From contig OX638133.1 in the NCBI GenBank assembly GCA_951804985.1, positions 25,512,963-25,576,962 of the forward strand: a DNA stretch of 64,000 nucleotides, written 5' to 3'. This DNA comes from Dryomyza anilis. Taxonomy: Eukaryota; Arthropoda; Insecta; Diptera; Dryomyzidae. The translations under genes and the position numbers were made by a program. Below are positions 45,162 through 58,200 of this stretch, piece by piece. How positions within the stretch are numbered: the first letter of the stretch is position 1; the number at the start of each line of letters is the position of its first letter. The notes under the pieces are model-generated. The model had not been told where the DNA came from. It made no database searches and saw nothing but the letters and a program-made list of their open reading frames with translations.

Positions 45162-46087
45162 TTATAAACTATAAATGACCACCAAAAAATATATTCATAA
45201 TAAAAACAAAGACAAAGGTAGCTACAAAAGTATCTGAGAGAAGTCATTGTAAAATATCAGAGTTATCACAGCTTTGCAAAGTTAAGACAAACTTTGGATA
45301 GTTATTGTATTTTAATGAAAACAATTGTAAGTTCCCAAGAAACAATTCGTTCCGCTTATGTTCCGATATCGGTACAGCAAAACGGAATCATATTCCGGAA
45401 ACGTTCCGTTTTCTGAATCCAGAAACGTATTGGAGCGCGGGTTTTAAGGAACATCAAAAACTATTCGAATCTGATGAAAATCCGTTATGACGTGCCGAAA
45501 TGACGGAATTGTGATTTCGTTTGTGCCGGAGTTCCGTAGAAATGTTTCTTGGCCAAAGTGAAATTTTTTTTGTAAACCCCGGTTTTATTTTTATAGTATA
45601 TGGGTTACTATAAATTCGATTTTATTTCCTGGAATTTGAGTTTGAAAATAAACGGGTTTTTGATTTTTAAGAGGTACCACGTGACCTTGAGATCACTTTT
45701 TTTATTTTTTTAAATTTTCAACCTTGGTTTATGCATCGATGACAATTTTTTTTTAACCCGCCCACTTTGTAATAATTCAAAAACCACTTATGACCTCGGT
45801 CGGTTGTCGATTTTTGGTCGGTTCCAAGGGATCGAGCGTCACTCTCCCTTCATAAAGAACGTCGTGACATTTATTTTTTTTTGGGATTTCGACCGGCCCT
45901 ATAAAGTAAAATTCAGCCAAAATAAATGCAGTTTATAAGAAACTCTTTCATATCATCACCAAATCACGTAACTTTCTTAATAAATTAATTTTATTTATTT
46001 AAAAATTAAATTAGATTCTGAGTCTTAAACAACACTTTACACTTTACGTTAGCCAACACTGGACGTAAAAAAAACAATACAAACCAA

Positions 46088-46216
46088 CAGCTGACTTTGA
46101 CAGCCACGTGCGATTGTCAAACACTTCGGTGCAGTGATTCAGAAAGACAAACGTCTCTTGTAAATAAATATTTATTTCAATTATTAAGTATTAGTTAAGG
46201 CCGCCAAGCAGTCGAA
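46088..46216 (+). promoter_or_regulatory. Elp2: Elp2 upstream region, E-box motifs
   Basis: CAGCTG at 46088-46093 and CACGTG at 46105-46110 lie about 110-130 bp before the ATG. No TATA box is seen, as usual for a housekeeping gene. The start site is not determined. Confidence 0.35.
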
Positions 46217-49200
46217 ATGAAGTTAAGGAATATCTATACCTCCGTCGCCTGCAACCGCACCACAGAAAGCGCCGACTGGGGCAACAATGGCTGGATTGTG
46301 TTTGGCGCATGCAACGCAGTTGGCATCTACGATCCCAAGGTAACTAAATATTGCAAATACGCCAAACAAGAAAACTCCTAACAACCAGTCGTAGTATTTG
46401 CAGGGCGGTGGCAAAATAACGCACACCTATGTGCGTCACAGCAAACGTGTGAACACGGTGCAATGGCTGCGCCGTACGACGCAAGCGATTGAGACGCATT
46501 TTTTGAGCGGCGCCGATGATGCACTTGCGCTTCTATGGAACATAGAGCAGCCGGAAGCACCCGTCTGCTATGCGTTGAAGGGACACGAAAGTGGCGTCAA
46601 TGCAGTGACGGGCATCTATCAAGGCGAACAACTGCTGCTGGCAACAGCATCTGCCGATTCGAACATTAAGTTGTGGCGCTTTGATGGCAGCGCCTGCCAC
46701 TGTACACAGACAATTCTCCTGAGTAGTGGCTTTTGTTTCGCGTTGCGTCTCACAGCGTTGCCCAAATGTGCCCAGGTTCTGCTCGCCTTCAGCTGCGACG
46801 ATGAAACCGTGGCACTGTGGACACAGGGAGAGGCAGGAGCAGGTGGTGATGCAGACGCAGTGCCACCATTTCAGAGCGCGCACAAATTGAGCGGCCACGA
46901 GGACTGGGTGCGTGGCTTGGATTTTGTGCAACAGGGCGATGATTTACTTTTGGCCAGTTGCGCGCAGGACAACTTTATACGTTTGTGGCGTATATCACCA
47001 CGCACGCCGGAGCAGGTGCGCAACAATTCGGTGGATATATTCAAGCTGCTCGACTCAAACGCCGGCGAGATACGTGTCGAGGAGAAGCTGTTACAGCTGG
47101 GTGCTGACAGCTGGTACGCCGTTAGTCTGGAGTCAGTGTTGTATGGTCACGATGCCTGGGTGTATGGCGTGCATTGGCATCAGGGTGAAGCAGGTAATGC
47201 TGGATTTTAAAAAATAATATTTGAACCAAATTTGAAATCATCATTTCCACCACAGGGCTACGTCTGCTGTCAGCCTCCATTGACAAGACGCTCATTATCT
47301 GGCAGGCCAACGAGGACGGCATCTGGCTGGAGCAGGTGCGTGTCGGCGAGGTGGGCGGCAATTCGTTGGGCTTTTTTGGCGGAAAATTTTCCAGCGATGG
47401 TCAGTCGATTTTAGGACACAGCTATCAAGGCGGTTTTCACATCTGGCAGCAACAGGAAGCCCTATCGTCTCAATGGACGCCACAGGTTATTGTCGGTGGT
47501 CACTTTGGCGAGGTTCGCGATTTGTCGTGGGAACCAAAGGGTGCGTTCCTGGTGTCTCTGAGTGCAGATCAAACAACACGCATACATGCTCCATGGATAC
47601 AGGCGGTTGAATCAAGTGTTGACTGCACCTGGCATGAGTTGGCGCGTCCTCAAGTGCATGGCTACGATATGCAGGCGTTGGCTCTGTTATCACGATATAA
47701 ATTTGCCAGTGGTGCGGAGGAGAAAATTGTACGCACTTTCCAGGCTTCGACCAATTTCATCGAGAACTTTCGACGCATTGCAAATGTGCAACAGGATGAG
47801 GAGGGTGATAAACTGATTGCAGGTTAGTGAATTATATAATTCTGCGTTTTTAATACCAGAATTAAATATGTTCCACACTCCGCACATATTATATTTATAA
47901 GTTAAATTGTTCGAATAATTTACTACGAATCATATTTCTTAAAACATTTGATTTTTAATCAAATGTTTTAAGTGATCCCAAAGGTATCAAAATTGAATTT
48001 TAGTTAACTTTTGAATGTTATCGATATCCTATATTTCTTCAAAATTCCAACCAGACAAACGATGTTTAAAATATGTCTTTGTTCTAACCTTTAAAAGTGG
48101 ACGGTATCCGAATGTGGTCATAAAAGTGATCCAAAAGGTATCTAAATTGGGTCTTAGTTAACTTTGAATGTTATCGAAATCCTAAATTTGTTCAAAATCC
48201 AACCAGACAAACGATGTCTAAAATATGTCTTTGTTCTAACTTTTAAAAGTGAACGGTATCTGAATGTGTTCGGAAAAGTCTTAGTTAATTTTGAATGTTA
48301 TCGATATCTTAAATATAATTGTTCTAACTTTTAAAAGTAGAAGATATCCGAATCAGAAAAGTGAACCAAGAAGGTATCAAAATTGGGTCTTGTTATCGAT
48401 ATCCTAAATTTGTTCAAAATTCAAACCATGCAAACGATGTCAAAAATATGTCTTTGTTCTAACTTTTTAAAGTTGACGATATCTGAAAGTGATTAGAAAA
48501 GTGACAAAAGGTATCAAAGTTAGGTCTTAGTTAAATTTGAATGTTATCGATATCCGAAATCTGTTCAAAATACAACAAGACAATCGATGTTCAAAATATA
48601 ACTTTGTGCTAAAAATGAATGATATCCGAATGGGTCAGAAAAGTGATCCAAAAGGTATCAACATTGGGTCTTAGTTAACTTTGAATGTTATCGATATCGT
48701 AAATTTGTTCAAAATTCCAACCAGACATTCGATGTCCAAAATATATTATTGTTCTAACTTTTAAAAGTGAACGATATCCGAATGTGGTCAGAAAAGGGAT
48801 CCAAAAGGTATCAAAATTGGGTTAACCTTGATTGTTATCGATATCCGAAATTGTTTCAAAATTTCTAAATATAACTTTGTGCTAACTTTTAAAAGTTGGT
48901 GATATCCGAATGTGATCAGAAATGTGAACCAAGAGGTATCTGCAAGGCCTACTAATCTTTTGGCTGACTTTTAGCTTTCAAAAAGATAACATTTCTTATT
49001 TTGTTCTAGTTGGGATCTTTCGAAAATCTACTTTTTCTGTTTAGTAACACAATTGATCAATAAAAGATATATTTTTATGTGTTTGAATGCTGTCTATTCA
49101 GTCTTAAGTTTTTGCCAAAAGAGAAGTCAACCAAAGAAAGTTATGTAAAAGTTAATGCAAACATTTTAAATATGAATTTAACTTATATATTTATCAGATA

Positions 49201-50483
49201 TTTATTAATGTTATTATCTTAATTAATATGAATTTTAGCTATATTTTTGTTTACAAATAAGACATGATTCAGTCACAAAAACTAAATATATCTATCGAAC
49301 AACCTTCGGTATTATTTTATCGGTATTTGTGTAATCGATATTTAAAAGTTAACTTTAAGACATCTTTGAAAAAATTGCAATTTATATAATTTATTTTATC
49401 AACTTCAGAGTTGCCCAAAGGCGCCTCGGTGCCCTCACTGGGTCTCTCCAACAAGGCGGTCTACAACGTTGAGGCGCCCGCCGCAACGGACAAACACGTC
49501 AAGGACGAGTATCCCGAAAACTACTTCGTGCCCATGAGCTTTGAGACGCCGCCGCAGGAGGAGACCCTCATGCAGAACACCTTGTGGCCCGAGGTGCAGA
49601 AACTCTATGGCCATGGCTTCGAAATCTATGCGCTAGCTGCATCGCCCGATGGCCAGCTGCTCGCCTCAACCTGTCGCGCCACTAATGCTGAGCATGCGCA
49701 GATTATACTCTGGTAAATAGATAATTTTTTTATGTAACTATTTATTCTATAAAATTCATATTTTAAGGAACACTTCCAACTGGAAACAAATACAAAAATT
49801 AGCTGCGCATCAACTCACTGTCACACAGTTGCGCTTCTCGCCGGATGGCCAACAGCTGCTGGCTGTATCTCGTGATCGTCGCTGGTCGCTATTTGCGCGC
49901 AACCAAAGCGTCGACGTAGATGCAGTGCCCACATTCACATTGGCCGCCACAACAGACAAAACGAACGGTGTGCATACGCGTATTATTTGGTCTTGTGATT
50001 GGTCGCACGACAGTCAGCACTTTGTGACATCGTCACGTGAGGGTAAAGTTGTCATTTGGTCGAAGCCGGTTGATGCTACTGCTGGAACAGACAGCAATAC
50101 ATCATCATCACTAAACGGTTGGCAAGCGCTTGCCGTATTGGAGCTGAAAAATGAATCAGTTACTGCAGTTGCATTTGCAACGCACACGTTGGCCGATGGC
50201 AGCTATGTGGTGGCGCTTGGCTTGGAATCTGGTTGCGTGCAGCTGCACAAATTCAATGGCCAATGGCAGCAGCTGTTGTGCATTGACAATAAGTATGCGA
50301 TGCGCAATAATAATCAGTATATTAATTTATAATGAATTTAAATTTTGTTTTAGTGATGCACATCATTTAACCGTCAAACGTTTGCAGTTCCGCCCCAACA
50401 ATGCAAATACACAGTCCAATCACTTTCAGTTGGCCAGTTGCGGCGACGATCATTTGGTTCGAATTTATGATTTAAGTTTATAA
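46217..50483 (+). CDS. Elp2: Elongator complex protein 2 (WD40 scaffold)
   Basis: Elp2 forms the core of Elongator with Elp1 and Elp3; the complex modifies wobble uridine 34 of certain tRNAs in the cytoplasm. Exons 46217-46339, 46404-47193, 47256-47822, 49409-49712, 49768-50292 and 50354-50483 join in frame to 812 residues, the normal size. The start MKLRNIYTSVACNRT is typical. WD40 blades are visible throughout: HSKRVNTVQW, GADDALALLWN, GHESGVNAV with ADSNIKLWRF, GHEDWVRGLDF with AQDNFIRLWRI, GHDAWVYGVHW with IDKTLIIWQA, FGEVRDLSWEP, the Elp2 linker ELPKGASVPSLGLSNKA, GHGFEIYALAASPDG, AHQLTVTQLRFSPDG, SCDWSHDSQHFVTSS, and the last SCGDDHLVRIYDL. This fits two seven-blade propellers. Intron 3 (1586 bp) is filled with tandem repeat; the others are short. 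Confidence 0.96.
47960..48960. repeat. degenerate tandem repeat in Elp2 intron 3, unit about 145 bp
   Basis: TTTGAATGTTATCGATATC, GTTCAAAATTCCAACCAGAC, TCTTTGTTCTAACTTTTAAA and GATATCCGAATGTGGTCAGA recur about seven times with spacings near 127-153 bp. Units have many substitutions and gaps. The rest of the intron (48961-49400) is plain AT-rich sequence. Confidence 0.8.
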
Positions 50484-50619
50484 AATACTATTGTTGCATT
50501 TCTAATTTAAACTTTAATTTACATGCAGATAAATTATGTAATTTTTTAATATATACAACGACATTTTGCAAATCTGTAGTTCGTAGTTTATAATTTGAAT
50601 CTTTGCTTCGAAATGTTAT

Positions 50620-50990
50620 GTTATTAGTAAGACGGTGCAATTAATCGACCGTTAAACTTTTTGATTATGTGATTTATATAGGATTTTTGATTATTAAAAA
50701 TATCGATTAATCTATTAATCAATTATTTTGATTAATCTAAATTGTGATTAACTGATTAATTAAGAATTGTACAACAAAATAGTGTGTCAATAATTATTTT
50801 AAAATTACCACATTATTTTATTTTTTTATTATTTGAAAAATACATTTTTCAAGTTATAAAATATTTTAAATTTTGTATAATAAATTAATCAAAATTATAT
50901 CATATATTGTTTTCTCAAAAATCTTGATTAATCGATTAGTCAATTACTCAGGGCAGGGTTCTGATTCATCAAAATTCTGATTAATTAAAC
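50620..50990. repeat. GATTAATC-rich relic, possible old hAT MITE
   Basis: ATCGATTAATCTATTAATCA and TGATTAATCTAAATTGTGAT resemble the arms of the hAT MITEs at 28674 and 58557. Ends and target duplication are not visible. 50991-51670 shows nothing else. Confidence 0.3.
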
Positions 50991-51675
50991 GCTAGAGGCT
51001 TGCGTTTTATTAGTACCAGTATTAATATAATTTCATTTCTTCTCTAAAAGGTTCTTTGGTTTTAACGGGTTTAAGGGCGAAAATAAACTAAAGTATTAAC
51101 AACATTAAAAGAAAGTATAGATTGTTTCACATATTCGTTTTAACACACATTCCCGAAAACGATTTTCCGGAGAACATTACAGTCCCTTACACAACATGTT
51201 TTCAATAGTAATATTTTGAAAGGTTTTTAAGATATTTGTATGTATACTCGAAAAATTAAACTATTTTTGGATGATTTTTAATGAATAATTTTTGTGGAGT
51301 TTTATTTCAACAACGATAACATATTAAATTGTTTTCGATAACTTGTTAAAAGTTTGAATTTAATTAAACTCAATGCAACACTGGTCCATATTTTTTCTTT
51401 CGAATTTAAATTAAATTTCAACTGATAGAATTAATATCGAAATTGTAAATTATTGCATGAATATTATTCTATATTAATTAATAATTAATTTATAATATAT
51501 ATTAATTATTAATTTATTCAATACAAATGCTAGAGTACTGAATACATTCTCAACCAAATTAATCGTTATCGATACACTAAATAAATAGACTATTTAGTAT
51601 TTAGCAGTAGAAAATGCAACAATACTAATGAAATGGAGTAAATCTACTTCGTTCGAGTAGAATGAGAACACTGCA

Positions 51676-52203
51676 TCAGTGAAAACAAAGTGATTAATGC
51701 TGAAGAGGGTGGATTGTGGATTGATTGACGAAGTGACGGAAAAGTGAAACTAATTGGAGTCAATTAAATGAAAATTTGTGCAATTAAAACGCATCCGCAT
51801 TAGTAGAGGCTGCAAGTTTTACATAGAAGTGCCTGCAATTGGACAGCAAAATAGCAGCTGCTTTGAAAACTGGCAGTCTCTCATTGACTGGCCGAGCATT
51901 CGACCGAAAACTGTTCCAGACGGCTGGCTGACTACAACAACGAACAACATAAATATAAAAACAACATAAATAATAAGAAGAAGACGACAACGCAGACAGT
52001 GGGTGGGTGCAGCAGGCACATTGAACGTGGCGTGAATGTGTTTCGCCAGCAGCATCGTCGAATCGCACAAAAAACTATTTTTAGCAGCACCAGCAGGAAC
52101 AGACGGCGGCGCCAGAAGCGACGCAACGAACAGGTCAACAACAACAACAACTGCAACACCAAAAGTAGCAGCAGCAAGTAGAAGCACGGCAAAGGCGGCG
52201 AAA
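51676..52203 (+). promoter_or_regulatory. Git: Git initiator and 5' leader (tentative)
   Basis: TCAGTG at 51676-51681 matches the arthropod initiator and no TATA precedes it. From here to the ATG the composition shifts to a CAG/CAA-rich, more GC-balanced leader (AACAACAACAACTGCAACAC near 52140). If this is the start the 5' UTR is about 525 nt. Frames inside it are not credible proteins. Confidence 0.4.
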
Positions 52204-55200
52204 ATGTCGCGCAGCAAATCGCGACTGCAGACGGAAATATGTGGCGACTGCGGTGCATCCGGTAAGTGGTGGACACGACGCGCATATTAAAATATAATTA
52301 TTAATATTTTTCTGCTTTCTCTAACTACTGCCTATGTCTTATACTTCTCCAACTTCTGTACTCAACCAATACAGATCCCGCTTGGGCCTCCATTAATCGC
52401 GGCATATTACTCTGCTCCGACTGCTGCTCCGTACACCGCAGCCTTGGCCGCCACATCTCGTTGGTCAAATCGCTGCGCCAAGGCAGCTGGGAACCGCCGG
52501 TGCTAAATTTTGTGAACTCACTGAATGCGCACGGCGCCAACAGCGTCTGGGAGCATCATCTGCACGATGGGCCAGCGGCTTCGGGCGCCAAAAGCGGTGG
52601 CACACGTTGGCGCAAACCAACGCCCAAGGATGCACTGCATCCGACAAAGTCCGATTTTATCAAAGCGAAGCATGTGCAGTTGGCATTTGTGCTAAAGCCC
52701 AATCTGCAAGATAATGGCGATGATGTGAGCGGCAGTGGTGGCGTCGGCGGAGGCAGTTGCAATCTGGAGCATGAGCTCAGCAAACAGCTGCATGCGAGCG
52801 TACGCACCAGCAATCTGGAGACATCGTTGCGTCTGTTGGTGCAGGGCGCCGATCCGAATTTCTTTCACGAGGAGAAACGCTCGACGCCGTTGCATGTGGC
52901 TGCCAAATTTGGACAGGCCTCGCAAATCGAACTGCTGCTCGTCTATGGCAGCGATATTAATGCCATCGATGGCAATGGATTGACGCCGTTGGAGGTGGCG
53001 CGCACCAACAATCACAATACGGTGGCGGAGCGGCTGCTCGACGCCATGTACGATGTTACCGATCGCATTATCATGTTTTTGGGCGGCAAGAAACCAGATC
53101 ATACTGGTGGTCGTCATCTCATTATACCGGAGTCGTACAATGCAGAGGTCAGCGAGCAGCTGAAGATTGCGAGGGGCCGGCTGCAGTTGGTGCCGAACAA
53201 AATGTTTGAGGAGTTGGTGATGGATCTGTACGATGAGGTAGATCGGCGCGAGAATGAGGCTAGTAAGTAGTGAACGTATACAAATTATGTAAAATACAAA
53301 AATTATCTATTATAAAATATTATGGTATACCGAAATATGTGAACGAATAAAAAAGAAATTAAATATATCTAGTTTCTATATCGATTAAATTCAGAAAATA
53401 TCAAATGAAATTCAAAATTTTCCATGTGAAATTCAGAAAATAGAAATTTAAATTAAAATTTGCATTTCAGAAAATATCATATTCTGGAAATTCTGAACTA
53501 CAATTGATGTTTTCTTGAATTTTAAATGGTATTTCTGATATTTATGAATTACAATTGAGCTGTTTTGAGTTTGAAATGGAATTTGTGAATTACAATTGAT
53601 GTATTTTGAGTATAAGATGAAATTTCTGAATTACAATTGACCTGTTTTGAATTTCAAATGGAATTTCTGTATGACAATTGATGTGTTTTGAATTTCAAAT
53701 GGAATTTCTGTATGACAATTGATGTGTTTTGAATTTCATTTGGAATTTCTGAATTACAATTGATGTGTTTTGAATTTCAAATGATATTTCTGAATTACAA
53801 TTGACGTGTTTTAAATTTCAAATCAAATTTCTGAATTACAATTGATGTGTTTTGAATTCCAAATGAAATTTCTGAATTACAATTCATGTATTTTGAATTC
53901 CAAATGGAATTTCTGAATTACAATTCATGTATTTTGAATTTTAAATGGAATTTCTGAATTATAATTGATGTGTTTTGATTTTCAAATCTAAGTTCTGAAT
54001 TACAATTGATGTTTTTTAAAAATTTAAATGGAATTTCTAAATTATAATTGATGTGTTTTGTACATAAAACAGAATATCTGAATTACAATTGATGTGTTTT
54101 GAATTTCAAATGATATTTCTGAATTACAATTGACATGTTTTTAATTTCAAATCAAATTTCTGAATTACAATTGATGTGTTTTGAGTTTCAAATGGATTTT
54201 CTGAATTACAATTGACTTGTTTTGAATTTCAAATGTAATTTCTGAATTGCAATTATTGTATTCTGAAATTGAAATGGAATTTATTTCGTCAACAACACTT
54301 TTGAAAAACCTAATTTAAAAACAAACTCACACATTTTCAGTTTGGTCCACATCTGCGCTAAATGCTGAAAATGTCGCCGTTCCATTTTTGCCCGCCAATC
54401 CATTTTTGAGTGCCACACGCAACCAGGTAACTATTACTATTAACTGCTATAAACAAATGTTAATCTTACAACAATCTACGCCACAGGGTCGCCAGAAATT
54501 GGCACGTTTCAGTCGTGCCGAATTTGCTGGCCTGCTGACAGACGTCCTAATCGATGCACGCCGTCGTCAGAATATGGCCAATCTGCGTCCGCTGGAAGCT
54601 ACCTACAATACACCCTCGAACATCGCCGTACCAGTAACATACAGCAACGAACATGAATTGAATCTGTCAGACGAGGAACCAATCTACGATCCTGTCGCAA
54701 GTGATGACGATTATGCAGTGGTGCCTGAGATTGCACAACAGGTAAATTATATGCGACAGAAAATATTGAAATTAAACAATAGTTTTGGCTAAGCGTTTGG
54801 CGCACGAGTTGCTTGCTAGTTGCACTCTCGAGGCTAGTACATAATTTATATTATAAGCTTAAAATTGCAATAAAATATTTTAACTATTTTATTATTTTAA
54901 AATTAAAATCTTAGACGCTAAAGTGCAATTATTGCATTACGTTTTTTTTTTATAGATAATATGCATATGTTTAGAGATTTAGTTAATTTTTAAATAATTC
55001 AAATATATAATTATTATAATCTATATATTAAATACACATAATTCAAATATATAATTATTATAATCTATATATTAAATACACATACAACCTAAGTAATAAA
55101 CGAAATACAATCGACTCTAAGGAAACTCTTAGGTTTTTCGATAATTTTCTCATATTTATTTGTCAAAAAAAGATGATACTTTCTTTAAAGTCCACTTTAT

Positions 55201-58200
55201 TTCGTTTATTGATTAGGCTGATAGTAAAATTTCATTAGCTCTAGTTTCTAAATACAAAAAGGTTTTTAAATTTATACGTTGTTGGTGGTAAAACTACCCA
55301 TTTATATTTTTTTGTTTTTCTCAAAAAAAAAAAAAAAAAAAACATTACTAAGTTTGTATCGAAATTTTACTTTTTTACATTTTTGAATGTAGTTTTTCCA
55401 CTAGTCTACTGTGCACATATTTCTAGCACAAAAGACAAAACAAAAAGGGCGAATTTAAAAAAATAGAAAATCTTCTCATGCCAAAAGGGCGAATCTTTTC
55501 GTTTTTTTGCCATAACTTTTTAATGGTACAAGATAAAATAGTGATGTAAAGGCATTGTTTTGTTTGTTTTCAAAGCACCTATCTGCATCATGAATTAAAT
55601 ATATTTTGCCAATCATTAATTTGCCATTTATTATTTACAGGAAAAAAAATGCAAAATATTTATAATTAATGAGACAGATCGATAGGTGCTTTGAAAACAA
55701 ACAAAAAATTCCTTAACATCACTATTTTGTCTTGCACCAATAACGAGTTATAGCAAAAAAACAAAAAGATTCGCCCTTTTCGCTTGACAAGATTTTTCAA
55801 TATCTCCAATTTCTTTAAGACATTATGATAGTTTTCTTCTACTGGTTATAACTTCTTAAAGGAATTGTTAATATTCAACATTCAAAATAGTGGTAAATCG
55901 TTAAGATACAAACTTGAAGTGTTCAGTGGGAATCATCCTTATGAAGTTACCTATAATCGTTCCATAGACATCAAAAACGTAGAATGAACCATTTCACTAC
56001 AATATGACGAACTATATTGGTTATCCTCTGAATCCTTTCGAACCCCATAGCGCCTTACTCAGACGTGTAGGGGTATCAGTTTATACTACATTTTTGATCC
56101 ACTGACCATAGAGAACCTGTAAATCAAAAAATAAAATAATATGGAGACCTAAAAATGTATTTATTTTGCGTTTGAGGATCATAACTTTGGTCAGACAATA
56201 GTAGATTTTCATGTGGCTTATTTCACAATATTAACTCAAGTATTCTTAATGAAATACAAAAGAAATCAGGTCAAAAACTAAAAACTGAAAAATTTAAAAG
56301 TCCAAAATATACAGAAAAAAATGAGAATTCCTATTTTTTGTTTTACATAATACCATGAAAAACTTTAGTCAATATAAAAGAAAAATATGAAATAAAAAAA
56401 TATTTGTTCTACCACTTTATATTATTATATCGTCATTGTAGAACGAAAAGTCACCAAATACATTTTCAAAATGCCAAATATTGATTTACAAAAATCTTTA
56501 TATATCTGTGAATTGTTAATCGGTGATCTCAATTTCTTTACCACATATTAAGAAAATGTAAATCTACCAATTGGTATTTCAATTTTAACAATACATCAAT
56601 TACTTTTTATAATATTAATCAACAAACTCGAAATTTAAGTTTTTCATAAAATTGTATTTGGTGACTTTTCGTTCTACAACGACGATGTAATAATATTATA
56701 TTATCTACCGCCCCACGTTTCATTTTAAATCATACTAAAAATTCAATATTTTATTTCATATTTCTTCTTTTTTGTGTCAGTTAGATTTTCGTCTGACAGA
56801 ATTCGAAAGGCCTAATGTTATTAAAATTGAAAATATTCATGTTTTAAAGTGTCTTTAATATGAACTAGAGATGCCCATCTGAAAAAAATTTCGATGTTTA
56901 GGTCGATATAATACATCGATTCGTTACGTCGATGTTTTTCGATATATCAAACAAAAACATCAATGTTTTCGATGTATCGAATAATTTAATTTTTGATGAA
57001 AATTTTATATGTCAAATAACCAAAATAAAAAGTTTAAAATAAATAAGTGTTTGACTTGAAACATTTTCGTATTATACAAAATAATTATGGTGTTGGAAAT
57101 CAAAATGTCTGTAGCCGCGGTAGCTCAGTGGTTAGTGCGTTGGACTGCGAGCCGAAAGGTCCCCGGTTCAAGCCTGGACTGGGGCTAACAACATCTTTTC
57201 ATAGAAACATTTTTCTATACCGCGCCATCTCTCGGCAGTAAATGGCAAACCTACGAGAGTAAAATATTGCCTATGAAAAGCTCTCACCCGCCGTTCGGAT
57301 TTGGCAATAAACTGTAGGTCCCACCACTTTGAGTACAAATATAAGTCGCACAGCTCAAAATGGTTAGAGAGCTCGGCCTAAGTTCTTATAGGACTGTAGT
57401 GCCAAACTATTATAAGTCCATGTTATGTCATTTTGAGAAAAACACAAACACCATGTATGAACAAATGCTTATTTAAAGTGTTTTATTTCAAATAAAATAA
57501 TTTCAAATAAATAATTAAATTTAGTTAGTTTCGATTATCAAATATGAATTTAACCGTGATTCGATATATCGAAAAATTTATCGAAAAAATACATCGATGT
57601 ATCGAATAGATTCTGAGGCATATATCCCTGAAAAAAATCGCTAACCGATAGTCAAGAGGTGCAAAAGAGACAACAAGATTATTTTTAAATGAGCGCAATG
57701 CTTTAGTTAGAAAGGGATGTCTTGTCACGTGTACTTCACACAGATAGGAATCTGCAGTTACCTTTCTCCAGATGGTAGAACAAAGGTAACCGGCAAAATA
57801 ACCTGCAATTAACAGTTAGCTAACCGGTTAGTTACCGGTTACCTTTTTTTGATGGTATCGAACCAATATATCGCCTGTTTATAAATTATCGATGTATTTT
57901 GGACATTCCTATATGGAATCTTGATGAACCGGATGGCAAGAAAACGATAATATTTAATTGAAATCTCAATTCAGTTGCTCATCGCGATGATAGTTTAAAA
58001 TCAGTTACAAAACGTTTTCAAATGAGTATGAGGTTGTCTTTAGAAACTTGAAGTCTATCGGAATATCATACTCAGATTGTGGATTAATAAAATAAATAAA
58101 TTTAAAAATTTTAAATGCCATTTGAAAGCTTAACATTTCTATTATAATTTCTTATATTAATATTCGCCTCATCGTTGCGATTTTATAAAATAAAACAAAG

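Noticed and set aside
46378..47887. Many overlapping frames on both strands in Elp2 exons
   Set aside because: Shadows of the GC-balanced Elp2 coding sequence; only the frame with WD40 motifs joins across introns.
51784..52290. Frames of 60-132 codons on both strands before Git
   Set aside because: They fall in the CAG-rich 5' leader and first intron; no conserved domain and inconsistent with the Git start.
57112..57190. tRNA gene
   Set aside because: A and B boxes are good but the acceptor stem does not pair and the SINE body follows directly; related heads at 27000, 30811 and 36061 show the same.
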